Source: Acytostelium subglobosum LB1 (lineage: Eukaryota > Evosea > Eumycetozoa > Acytosteliales > Acytosteliaceae). From it: a DNA stretch of 64,000 nucleotides. Both the position numbers and the translations under genes were made by a program. The notes beneath the pieces are model-generated. The model was not told the origin of the DNA and did no database searches. It worked only from the letters and a program-made list of their open reading frames with translations. This document shows, in pieces, positions 23,953 to 34,849 of this stretch (within the stretch, counting starts at the first letter, position 1; every line of letters begins with the position of its first letter). The stretch is from the NCBI RefSeq assembly GCF_000787575.1, contig NW_012236520.1:372001-436000 (forward strand), read 5' to 3'.

Positions 23953-25571
23953 ATGATGCACTCTATTTCTTCCAATAGCTCACAGCAACAACTACTGCAA
24001 CAACAACAACAACAACATAATAATGCAGCAGCAGCTGTGGCAGTTGATGAGAACACTGTACCAATAGAGGTGGTAATCGTTGATCAAGAGTTGACAAAGG
24101 AGTTACAATGTGGTATATGTCTACAGATTATAAACAAGCCTAGACAGTGCAAGAATGGTCATCTATTCTGTATGGAATGTATTCTAATGTCCCTGAAGAA
24201 GTCTCAAGAGTGTCCCGAGTGTCGCTGCTCACTAAACATGGAGAAACTCTCGCGATCACTCTTTGTTGAGCGTCATCTTAGAACACTTAGTGTATGTTGT
24301 CATACTTCACGCATGATACTGAACGACATACTCACTTACTCAATCAATCAATCAAGGTATATTGTAAATTCCACTTCAAGTTCCAGAAGGGAGCGGGATG
24401 GGTCGTGGATGAGGATGGTTGCAATGAGATACTCACCTTGGAGAACTCTACAAAGCATGAGATCACATGTGAGCACAGTTTCGAATACTGTCGCTACAAT
24501 AAAGAGTGTGGACTTATTCGAAGGAGACTTATGGACGCACATCTGGAAGTGTGTCTACATCGACCGGTAAAGTGCATGCACTGTGGCGGTGATTCAACAT
24601 ATACAGGTATCGACGTAAGTAACTTACCAAACCATCACCCAATGGTAGATACCAACTGACACATATATGTACATACTTTCAGAACCATTTGGTAGAATGT
24701 GACATGGTGGAGATTGAATGCGACAAGTGTAGCACCAAGCTCGTCAAGAAGGAGTTTGAGAAGCACAAACTAAACATATGTCCGAACTATCATATTCAAT
24801 GTCCATTCTTTGAATCAGGATGTACAAAGACTGTATGTGTATCAATGACATTGACAAGACATGTACATCCACTCACTCGATCACTTGTTGTCTATAACAA
24901 CAGTTTGATAGGAAATACCTACAGACACATATAGATGAATCACTGGCTGAGCACTTGCTAATGATGAAGACACATTACACCGATACCATCTCCACCATGA
25001 AGAAGGAGTTTTCCACATTGATCCAATCCAAGGATGACAAGATAAAGCAATTGGAACGCACTGTTAATGAGAAGAGTATGTCCATCTCACTCAATCGTTC
25101 AATCAATCAAACTAACTCAATCAATCCATTGTAGTTGACACAAACACAAAGGTGGAATGGTGTGTAAAGAACTATAGTCTATTGAAGAAGAAGGGATATA
25201 TTCAATCGGAGAAGTTCTCAATTGGTGGATTTCAATGGTTCATTGGATTCTACACTGATGGCGACAGTATCGATAGCAAGGGATACATCAGTATCTACCT
25301 GTTCCTGGACACCAATCAGGTGCCCAAGGGCAAGAGTCTCACACTGGAGTACTATCTAAAGTTCTTCAATCAACGCGATCCAAGCCAGTCGGTCAAGAAG
25401 GACTTTAGGACGACGTTCCCGATCAAGGGTGGCCAAGGCTGGGGCGATCGCAAGGCAATACGCACATCGATACTTGAGAACAACGGATTCATCAAGGACG
25501 ATCAACTGTTAGTCAAGACTGAGGTTATCATTAAGAAGACAAGCTGGTCGATTGAAGAGTCTGACTCGTAG
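23953..25571 (+). CDS. TRAF-type protein: RING, TRAF zinc fingers, coiled coil, MATH
   Basis: Five exons (23953-24291, 24357-24614, 24683-24832, 24904-25075 and 25135-25571) give 451 residues. A Gln/Asn/Ala-rich start (1-40) precedes a RING finger (about 56-95; CGICLQII, CKNGHLFC, CPECRC). TRAF-type zinc fingers follow (about 130-250), then a coiled coil (about 262-305) and a C-terminal MATH/TRAF-C domain (about 310-445; VEWCVKNYS ... GGFQWFIGFY). Dictyostelids carry a large family of such TRAF-like proteins. The RING suggests ubiquitin-ligase activity and the MATH domain substrate or receptor binding, but the pathway is not evident from the sequence. It is convergent with the RasGEF gene, with 140 bases between. 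Confidence 0.9.
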
Positions 25572-25711
25572 ACAAGACGAATGGTTGGTGGCAACAACAG
25601 CTACACATCAAAAGTCGGTCGCGACACTATTTTATGTACAAAGATAAATATATTTATTGCGGAAGCAACAAGTAATGGATCTGGACTCGACTAGATTAGA
25701 CTGGATTGGAC

Positions 25712-28700
25712 TCAGAGCAAGTCAGACTTTAGCGCACACTTGGGCTCCTTTTGGAGTGACAGGTCGTAGAGCTCTTGCATGGTTGGCGTGTGCAGGTCTT
25801 TGATAAAGGTTTGAATGATTGGAACATAGTTGAAGTGGTATGTCGTCCATTGGTATTGTTGAACCTCAGAGATCACTTTGTAGATGAGGATGTACTTGGA
25901 TACATTGATGAGGTTGTTGTTACCAACGACGTTGGGATTACCCTCGTGGATGAATGTAAGATCGGTCAGGTAAACGCCAATGTATGGTACACAGGGTGGA
26001 ACAGTGGTACGGAGTACCTCGCGGTAACTCTTGTAGGATGACTCGCAACTCATCTCACGCTCCATCGACTCGAGACTCTCAAGGTACTTCTTTGAGACCA
26101 TCGAGCGAGAGTGCTTCAGACGTAGGACGGCAGAGTTGTTGAGACCCGCCAACAAGGACATCAAAGAGTTGAAGTTGTTGTGTTGGCGCAACTTCTCAGC
26201 AATCTTGATTATTCGCTCAATACGTTTGGCGCGTGTCTTTAGACGGTCTGGCTCCAAGATAAGCTTCACCACCCATAGGCTCAGCTCATTGAATCGGTTG
26301 ATCATCTTGAGGATGGTGGGCGAGTGCTTGGTAGCATGTTGTTTGTTCCAGGCCTGGTTCAAGAACTCCTTCTGGCGGATGGCACAGTAGCAGAGATGAT
26401 CAAACACGGTGAGTTGCTTGGCAATCTCATCATCTTCAAAGTCAAAAATGGAAGAAGGGCTGGTCACACCTTTGATGTAGTACTCATGCTCGTCCTTGGC
26501 AGACAGGGAGAGTGGGGCGCCGGTAGGTGAGTCCTTGGGGTATCGTCTCCATGATCCATTTGCCGGGAACTCATCGGAGAGTGTGATCTGAAGAGTAGGG
26601 CGCTTCCTTGGTGTGTCAGTGGTCTGTCCATCACTCTTGGTCCTGACCAACTCGGTGGAGTTGAAGCCACATGAACGCTCGACACAACCATGGATCATTG
26701 TACCCAGTTGAGGGAACACTAGTTTGAGCTCGCTGTCAACAAAGTCCACGAGCAGCTTGGCATCGTTGGCGTCAAAGTCCTCAGAGTGATGCTCCACCCA
26801 ATACTTGATCACATTGGCAACGCGTAGTTGGATGGCCATTCTCTCCTTTTGTGGCACTTCACTGGGCACGCGGAATCTCTCAAGTAACTTCTCCAACAGG
26901 TCTCGGGTGACTGTGAATGAAGGATGAGTGATCAACATTGCCCTCATGAACATTAGGTCATGTGAACTCTCTGAGGTCAGACGGATCACCAACTTGTTTA
27001 ACGACATGGCGTCAAGAGTTGTGACAATGTCCTCAACATCGTCCTCATCGTTGTTGGTGCAGTGATTATTGTGGTCGATGGCTGTCGGCTCGTCCCATAT
27101 ACTCTCTGGCGTCTTGATTGATGAGGGATAATCGATCATTGCAACACTAGAGGTTGTTGGTGGACTCGTGGCAACAGTGAATGACACTTGATTGAGGTTG
27201 GATGCCTGCTCACTTGTGGATTGTGGCTCAGCCTTGGTCTGGACGACTGGAGGACTGATCGCCAAGAAGATGCGTGAGCCTGGTTGGACTCCAAGTTGTC
27301 TGAGGGACTGCCTCATATCCAGCTTGGAGTCACCATCATTCATTCTCTTTAACGTATATGAGTTGGGCGACAGATCACTGTCCAGTGCGAGTGACTTGGG
27401 GAACTCAACGTCCAGGGGAGCGTTGAAGTCAATGTAAATCATCTTGGGAATATGATGGCTATCACTATCATTGCTGCTGAAAATAAACAACCTCTCGGGA
27501 TTCTCTCTGAACTCCAGCTCTGTGCAATTATTGTATGACCAAAGGTTCCTGCTCATCTCCAATGCAAGTCCAGTGTCCTTTGATAGCAATGAGTAAGAGT
27601 TGGCGTTTGAAACTCCTTCATTGTTGATAATACATTCAAACAGAGTTGACACTGTAGCATTCTGATCAAAGTGCATACTAAGTTTAGTATCTCTTGGTGA
27701 CTTGACAGATACTTGATATGTCCTATATCTTTGTCTTAGTTCCAACTTGTTCTGTGATTGAGGACAACTTGTTTGTTAGTACAAGACTGGACAGATACTG
27801 CCTCAAATGACTTACATTGAATCCAACGTGATAATCATTCAGAGTTAGGTTCTCGGACATCCAGACACCATCGGCATCGTCATCGTTGAGTCCAAGGAAG
27901 AGTCCACACTTTTTGGAGCGCTCTGAAGATATGCCTGCCCGCTGACAGGCTATCTTGAGTGCAACGGATATTAGAGTGTTGGGCTCAAACATCAACTGAA
28001 TACATGTATATCGGGAGTATGATGCTGTTACAAACACATGGAGTGTAACCGATCCATACTGCATTGACATGATGTCGGCAATGGCCAGAGTGCGGAAGAC
28101 CAACTTGGATTGCGCCGTGATGCCATATGTTGAGAACAGCTCATCCTCTTCCAACATCTGCTGTTGCTCTGGCTTCTCGCCATTCTCTAGGAAAAGACCG
28201 TACTGCGTCAGGTCGATGGTATGATTGAACTTCTTGTGTAGCTTGTGAATGATTGAGCGCACTGAAGAGAATGGCGTCAACTTGACGACGGCCTCAGCTG
28301 GCAACTCACTCTGATAGAACTTGGGGATGTGTACCTTGACATGGACGCTCTCCAGGTAAACAGTCTTGAGATCCAGGGTGTCTCCATCCTTTACACCAAG
28401 CTCCCTCAGTGGTTTGTCCTTGTGCAGTAGAGGCACAGACGAGTTGCGGAACAGTGCATAGCACTGTCTCTCCTCGCCTGGCTTTTTGTTTGTCAGCTCC
28501 CATTCCTCGTTGGCGTAGATTGCCTTTGGAAGGTTATCATAGTGTATCAGGTTTGGAATCAACATGTTGAGCAGCTCAGCCAACGTCGTCGATGGCGAAA
28601 TCTTCATGTTCTTTTGGTGTGGCTTGGCGTGACTGGGTGGAGAGGCAACCCGCAGACTCGGTGACTGCGACTTGTTTGATGATCCAAAGTTTGCGGCCGC

Positions 28701-29642
28701 CACAGGTGGAGATGACTTGGACCTTCCAAGCTTGGACGAGTAGTTGGACAGTGGCAATGAAAGGTGAGCGCCACTAAAGATTGTTGACTTGCTCGCTTTC
28801 TTTGGTGAGGTCAGTGGAGAGTCTTGAGCGGTAGAGGTTGTGGACGTTGAAGTGCTGCTGGTTACATTGAGTGATGAGTGTCCATTGAGCTTGCTGTTAA
28901 AGTAGATTACATTGATGGTGATTACAGATATTGATTTGGTATCGACTCGACTCTTTGATGATGGTGATTGATGTTGTGATTGTTGTTGTATTTGAGGCTG
29001 GGGCTGAGTCTGAGTCTGAGGTGGAGATGATACCAAAGGTGGTGAGTTGAGCGATCTCCTCTTATCTGGTGACATCAACTCGATTACACTGGGAGGTGGT
29101 GATGATGGTCCAACTTGATTGTTGTTGTCATCACAGACAGTAGGATGTTGAGTTGACATCATGAATGTAGTTTGTTGCTTGACGCCACCTGTTGTTCTTG
29201 GAGTTGATATTGAGTTGGTTGGAAGTAACAATGTTGGTGCGCCACCACGATGGCTATTGCTATTAAAGGTATTATTTTTCAATTGACTATGTGTACTTGA
29301 TCGAGAAGACAATGGTCTTGACCTTGAAGTGAATGTTGATGTTGAGCTGGTCGAGCATATTGACAGGTCCAATGATGACTTTGAATGTGTGAACTGTTTA
29401 AAGTTGGTAGATGATGTTGATGTTGATGAAGATGAGGAAGATGTATTTGATGAAGAAGAGGAGACATTGTAGTTGTTGTTGTTGTTGTTGTTGATGGTAG
29501 GCATACTACGATGTTGGAGGTGGTTGTTGTGGTGGTGGTCCTCCACCAGGTCCTCTCCATGTGTCTGTTGTCCGGTCGTGGCTCCATTTTGAGACTGTTT
29601 CAACTGTTTGGTTGAAGATTGTCGTTTCAAGAATCTCAACAT
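25712..29642 (-). CDS. Ras guanine nucleotide exchange factor
   Basis: Two exons (29642-27816 and 27751-25712) give 1288 residues. The first 340 or so are Ser/Asn/Pro-rich low complexity. Next come several ubiquitin-like/FERM-N-like modules (about 345-780), somewhat like the N-terminal part of talin. A RasGEF_N region (about 860-960) and the catalytic CDC25 domain (about 1040-1275) follow, with FDHLCYCAIRQKEFL, FNELSLWVV, SLLAGLNNSAVLRLK and PCVPYIGVYLTDLTFI-type motifs. It would load GTP on a Ras protein at the membrane, as in chemotaxis and macropinocytosis. Dictyostelids have about 25 such genes and I cannot say which orthologue this is. The N-terminal ubiquitin-like repeats probably serve recruitment. 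Confidence 0.9.
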
Positions 29643-30988
29643 CCTGATTTAGAAGATCGTTGGATATTTAATTTGAAAGTTTGATGGGAGTCTTTGATCA
29701 GTGTGTCCCGGGCAATCAAGATTGTTTGATAAAGTTGAAGTTGAAGGTAATTTAAGATGTTGGATAACTTGATCAGTCAAACTATATTATTTGAAAGATT
29801 GAGAGGAATAACTTTAAGTTGATAAGTTTCAAAAGTCTAGGCTTGTATTGTAATCTTCGATTTGTAATATATATTTATTATTATCTGTAGTATGTATCTT
29901 TAGTCTTATGTAGGTAAGATGTAGAATGAATGGAGACTGGGGAGATGCCTTTCCACTTGGGAATAGAGTTGGATTCGGGGTTGCGCGCCGCCCAGCCGTC
30001 CAATAGGAAGCTGTCAACATTGGTGGGCTTAGGTGAAAGGTCCACAATGACAAGTCACACATCACATTACATTCACATCACATCACATCTAAATCACACA
30101 TCATTATACATTTATATTTATATATCACAAAGAGACACTCACACACTCATAAGATCAGAGTGAATGTGTGTGAGAGCACAACGACAACAACAACAACAAA
30201 CAACAACGTATTGAGCAAGTAATCTTAATAATCAATCAAACGCCGCCTCTTCTCGAGATGGCCTATCTCTTGCTCGGAGAGATGTTGTCAATTCCTTCGT
30301 TCATTCACCCCACTAAAGGATGAATCAATCCATCAATCAATCAATCAATCAATGTTGATTCATCATACATAAATGTGGTGGCCTTTTCAAATATAGACTG
30401 TTTATTAATAACATCAATATTGTTGTGATCATCAACATCCATCTTGATTGGACCTACAAGTTTAATCTCACCCATAAAGGGCACTCGCCCCCATTCACCC
30501 CCATTCACCCAATCCAATCGTTCAATCAATCATCTCAACAACCACACTTAAGACTTACCACATTCACCGCAAACCCCTCCAATCAATCACATACAAGCTC
30601 CAACTAAAACACCATTAATGGAATAACCAATCCACACGCCTCCCCAAATACTCTTGTATATCAATTGTTTGATCAGTGACCGAGAGACACTGACCCGACT
30701 ATGGATGACCCATCACACTACAATTATTGATTGTCAAGACCTAGTGTGTGAAAGAACAACGATGGTCCATTATTAGACTCTTGACATGACTTTAAATATA
30801 TCTCTTTTGGTTGTTTATATGTATGTTATTTGATTATTATTAGAAATGATTGATTTGATAGTTTGCTGACTTAACTTGTAAGGCAGGAGGGTAAGAGGAT
30901 GTTGAGCGCGCACTTCCATTCAATTAAAGTACTGTCACCCTTCTTGAGAAGTGGCGCGCTCCTCTCCTTTAAATCCACGCGCTCATCG
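29643..30988. other. Spacer with a possible small minus-strand gene
   Basis: Mostly AT-rich with (TCAA)n near 30325-30352 and CACA runs. Three GC-richer patches (about 29925-30040, 30240-30300 and 30380-30475) read as protein on the minus strand and could be exons of one small gene, but I could not join them with consistent splice sites. Confidence 0.35.
29881..30027 (-). CDS. Possible last exon of a small unidentified gene
   Basis: After an acceptor-like CACCTAAG the minus strand is open for 48 codons and ends in TAA at 29881. It includes the segment DSFLLDGWAARNPESNSIPK, whose GC-rich composition contrasts with the flanks. Upstream candidates include an ATG at 30472 with a segment GEIKLVGPIKMDVDDHNNID. 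No family is recognised. Confidence 0.3.
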   Translation of the reverse strand, partial: PTNVDSFLLDGWAARNPESNSIPKWKGISPVSIHSTSYLHKTKDTYYR

Positions 30989-32199
30989 TTAACGAGCTAT
31001 CTCTTGAGGACACTCAAACAATGCCGAGGTTTGATTGAGTACTATTGCCTGTTTCTTGTATGATTGCTCGAGGTCAGTCTCTGAACTGGGCACAATATGA
31101 TCAAACTCTTGTTCCATTGGCATATTGTGAGAGAGAATATAAGATGATCGAATAAGATTGGGGACTGCTGTTGGGTCGGAAGGATCATCGATTGCCTCAT
31201 CAGAAGATGATAATGGTTTGTAGAGTGCTGGATTGAGGAATGGATTGGTCGCAAGACTATCTCCTCCCTCGGCCGAATCGAGTCCAACGTCATTCTGGAG
31301 AAAGGCGGATCCTGAAGATTGATCGCCCGGTGCTGAAATGTCTGCCTTCTCATCCAATCCACGTTGTCCCATCTCCAAAGATCCTTCCTCCTCACAGTTC
31401 TTGTACTTTGGTTGTTTGCTCTCATAGTATAGTACCAGAGCCAATTGAATCGCCTGGAAGATTGGCACCACAACGTATGTCATGAAGGCAAGGTATTCGA
31501 ATGGCTCTCGGAAACATAGACTGATAATTGCAAAGATACCTCCAAACATATCCATTACAATGAATAGCTTGCTAAGACCTTGTGGTGACTTTGAACGATA
31601 GACCACCAAGAGTTGTGGGAAGAATCCTGCTGCCATGAACAAAGTGGCCAGAACAGAAACAAAGATCTCCATTCCCAATGCTCCATTAATGTCCACGAAT
31701 GCCAAATATATGAATCCGGCCACAACAAATGATATCATGGCGCATCCGGCAATCATTGAAAATGTTGTCAAGAATGTCTTCTTCTTTGAGTTACTGATCA
31801 ATTCATTTCCAATAGTTAGTTAGTTAGTTAGTATGTGACAGTGGAATTAATCCAGACAGGAAGGGAGATATACATACCTTTCATAATGTCTGATCTGGAA
31901 GAATATAACAAAGCAAAAGAATGTGAATAGGCACATTTGGATAATGAGGGCAACAGTCTCCTTCTCATAGATTAGGTAAGTACCCATGATAACTCCACAA
32001 ATGTACCAAGATAGGAAACATAATTGTGATTGATTCTTTGCACTCTTCAATCTATAGTTGAGTCTAACTATTTTCAGATATAGGTTAGTCCTGATATCAA
32101 TAAATCTTGATTATTATACATACTTTGTGGAATAAGTTGGACTGACCATATTATGGCACCAAGAATTCCGAAGATATTGGCAGCTACTTCGCTCTTCAT
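30989..32199 (-). CDS. PQ-loop repeat membrane protein
   Basis: Three exons (32199-32124, 32067-31878 and 31793-30989) give 356 residues. About seven membrane helices fill the first 230 residues. The first PQ motif spans the exon 1/2 junction (LIPQIRLNYRLKS) and the second is in FFPQLLVVYRSKSPQGLS, as in cystinosin/PQLC-type transporters of lysosomal or vacuolar membranes. The cytosolic C-terminal tail (about 125 residues) is acidic and Ser-rich. The substrate could be an amino acid, but the sequence does not settle it. The matching PQ motif across the splice junction supports the exon model. Confidence 0.85.
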
Positions 32200-32896
32200 T
32201 GTATTGTTGTTTAAATATTGGTTGATTGATAAATATAAAGATTACTCTAATCGTAGCACTCTGGAAGTGTGAGCGAAGAGCACAAATAGTTGAGTTTGTT
32301 AAAGGAAGCCACTCTTATATCTTTGAGTAACACCTATACTGACAAATACACAGATACAGATAGATATAGGTATATAGATAATATAAGTTTGTTGTTATAA
32401 TTTGATTTAGATGTATTACAATTGAGTGTTGTTTATGTGTTGAGTGAATAAATGAATGAAATGGAGTGAGTGAATGGAATTGAACTTGTTGTTTGTTTGA
32501 CACCACATGTCAAAAAGTACAAAACAACACGAAATTGTGATTTCCCCTGGGGATAATGGGGAAAGCGGAAAATGCCCAGTGGGGGTTGATCCTTTTACCA
32601 ATTATTTTTCACTATTTTTGGATCAACTGCAGACGATTGCCCAGCCTCATATGGTAACAGCTTGCAAACCTTGCAGATTGAGATAATAATTATGTTGTGG
32701 GCGATTGTTATTGTGGGGTGTGTCCGACACACACGCACCACAATGATCCTATATCGGGTTATGTGATTGAATCCATCACATCTGATGATGTTTGATAACC
32801 AAAGGGATACACAATGATGATGATCATCATCATTGTTGTTGTTATTCTGAATTGATTTATTGAATGTTACCTTTCAATCAATCAATCAATTATAAT
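32200..32896. other. Spacer between the uracil-DNA glycosylase and PQ-loop genes
   Basis: Contains the 3' flank of the glycosylase gene and the upstream region of the PQ-loop gene. A GC-richer patch (32540-32590) has no convincing frame. Confidence 0.45.
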
Positions 32897-33860
32897 CTAA
32901 TTTGTCAATGTCGCAGATGATGATGAAGAGGTAGAAGTATGTTGTCTGTTCTTTGATTGAACGTTATGATTGTCCAATGTCGTTGATGTTGTTGTTGCTG
33001 TTGTAATCGAGTTGTTGTTGTTGTTATTGTTACTATTGATGATATCAAGATCCCAATCTATTGGTATCTGTTTAGATTGAACTAATATATTGTTTGACTT
33101 GCTAAAGTGTTTGCATCCAAAGAATCCTTTGGCCGCAGAGAACTGTGAAGGATGCGAAGCCGTGAGAATAGTGTGTCGTTCACCGTCAATCAGTGACGCC
33201 TTTTGTTGAGCCTGCTTGCCCCAGAGCAAAAAGATGATTCCAGTGCGGACACGACTGAGCGTGCTGATGACAACGTCGGTGAACTGCTCCCAACCCTTGT
33301 TGCTGTGTGACTCTGGCACACCCTTGCGCACCGTCAGACAGGTGTTCAACAGGAGGACGCCCTGGCGAGCCCATTGCTCGAGGCCGCCGTGGGACACCTT
33401 CTTGCAGACGCCCAGGTCGCTCTGGAGCTCCGTGAAGATGTTGGTGAGTGCCGCGGTGATCGGTCCGGGACCCACCGAGAATGAGAGGCCGTTCGCTTGG
33501 TAGGTGCCGTGTGGTGGGTCCTGGCCGAGTATGACGACCTTGACATCGCCAAAGTCGGTCAGGTTAAACGCATTGAATATGTTGTCGACGGGAGGGCACA
33601 GCATGATGCCCGTCTCCTTCTCGGTGTCGAGAAAGTCCAGCAGCGATCGCATGTAAGGCTTGTCAAACTCTGGCATCAGCTGTGTTCTCCACTCGGGTGC
33701 CTTCAGCGACAGTCTTATCTGTTCACTGTAGCGTATCTCCTTTGGTTCAACAGGTTGAATGGACTGATACTTGACTGAGCCTTCTTTGTTTTGAAATTGA
33801 TGTCTTTTGTTACTTTGATATGATGTTGTTGTTGTTGATTCTGATCCTGATTGATTGTTT

Positions 33861-33894
<34 letters not shown>

Positions 33895-34462
33895 CATGTT
33901 GTTGTTTAGATGATAGTAGTGTATTATGATGTAGTTGTTGTGGTTGTAGTAGAGTGTTGTGGATGTGACTGGTTCCATTGCTTTGTAGATGTTGATGTTG
34001 AAAGATGATGAAGCTCGATATATCATTCTTGGTGTTGAGCAATGTAGGTGATGATTGGAATGGATTATGAACCATTGGTAGTGTTATCTGTTGTTTAATA
34101 GTGCTATCCTTTTCACCTTCTTTCTTTCTCTTCTTTAGATTACTATTGCTATTATTATTGTTGTTGTTGTTATTATTGTCATTGTTCATCATCATCATTG
34201 TCATCGATGACAGTGATGTAGTTGAATTTGTGAAGATGTTACTATTGTTATTGCTATTATTATTGTTATTATTGTTATTTATGTTGATCATGTTGCTATT
34301 ACTATTCTCATTCATAGTGTTGTTGTTGTTGAATACAAAGTTGTTATTGTAGAATTGCTGTTGTTGTTGTTGATGATGTTGCTGTTGTTGTGATTGATAT
34401 GATGGATGAATAAATGAATGAGTCGTTGTAGTAGTATCGTATGGTGATGAATAAATAGGCAT
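32897..34462 (-). CDS. ung: Uracil-DNA glycosylase, family 1, with altered catalytic motif
   Basis: Single exon of 521 residues from the ATG at 34462; an in-frame ATG at 34525 is possible, but the stretch between is TCAA repeat typical of a leader. The first 245 or so residues are Asn/Gln-rich low complexity. The rest is a complete family-1 glycosylase, which excises uracil from DNA in base-excision repair. Motif 1 reads GQDPPHG where the family has GQDPYHG: the catalytic Asp (315) is kept, but the Tyr that shields the pocket from thymine is Pro (codon CCA at 33512-33514). The Asn of LLLNTCLTVR is present. Motif 2 reads HPSQFSAAKGFFGC instead of HPSPLSxxxGFFGC, with the His kept and the intercalating Leu replaced by Phe. 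Activity or specificity may be changed. Confidence 0.92.
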
Positions 34463-34849
34463 TGATTGATTGTGATTGATTGATTGATTGATCGCTAATC
34501 TGATTGATTGAGTTATAGTTATCAATGTATGTGTGACCTGTCTTCTTTCTCTAGAGTTAAGTATTTGAATGTTATTGACCCTATCCTAAAGTCAACTCAA
34601 TCAATCTATCTATCTAGTGTATAATATGTAATGTGTAATATATATGTGTATGTATGTATAAATTATAAGTATGTACATGTAATAGGAGTTGGGAGAATGA
34701 ATGGTAATCCTTGCTTGAGCTGAATGAATGAAAGTGCCCCCACACAAGACTCTTTCATTCATTTTTTCACAGAAGTTCTCATCCAACACACTTTATTCAA
34801 AAATTTGAATAAGTCAGAGAGTGTTGTCTAACGGTCAACTTCGAGAACT
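34463..34849. other. Spacer between ung and the divergent AspRS gene
   Basis: TTGA repeats (the ung leader), (TA/TG)n near 34620-34675 and AT-rich DNA. No gene is seen. Confidence 0.5.

Noticed and set aside
34463-34525. Upstream ATG extending the uracil-DNA glycosylase by 21 residues
   Set aside because: The extension is a translated TCAA repeat, and the next ATG at 34462 begins non-repeat coding sequence.
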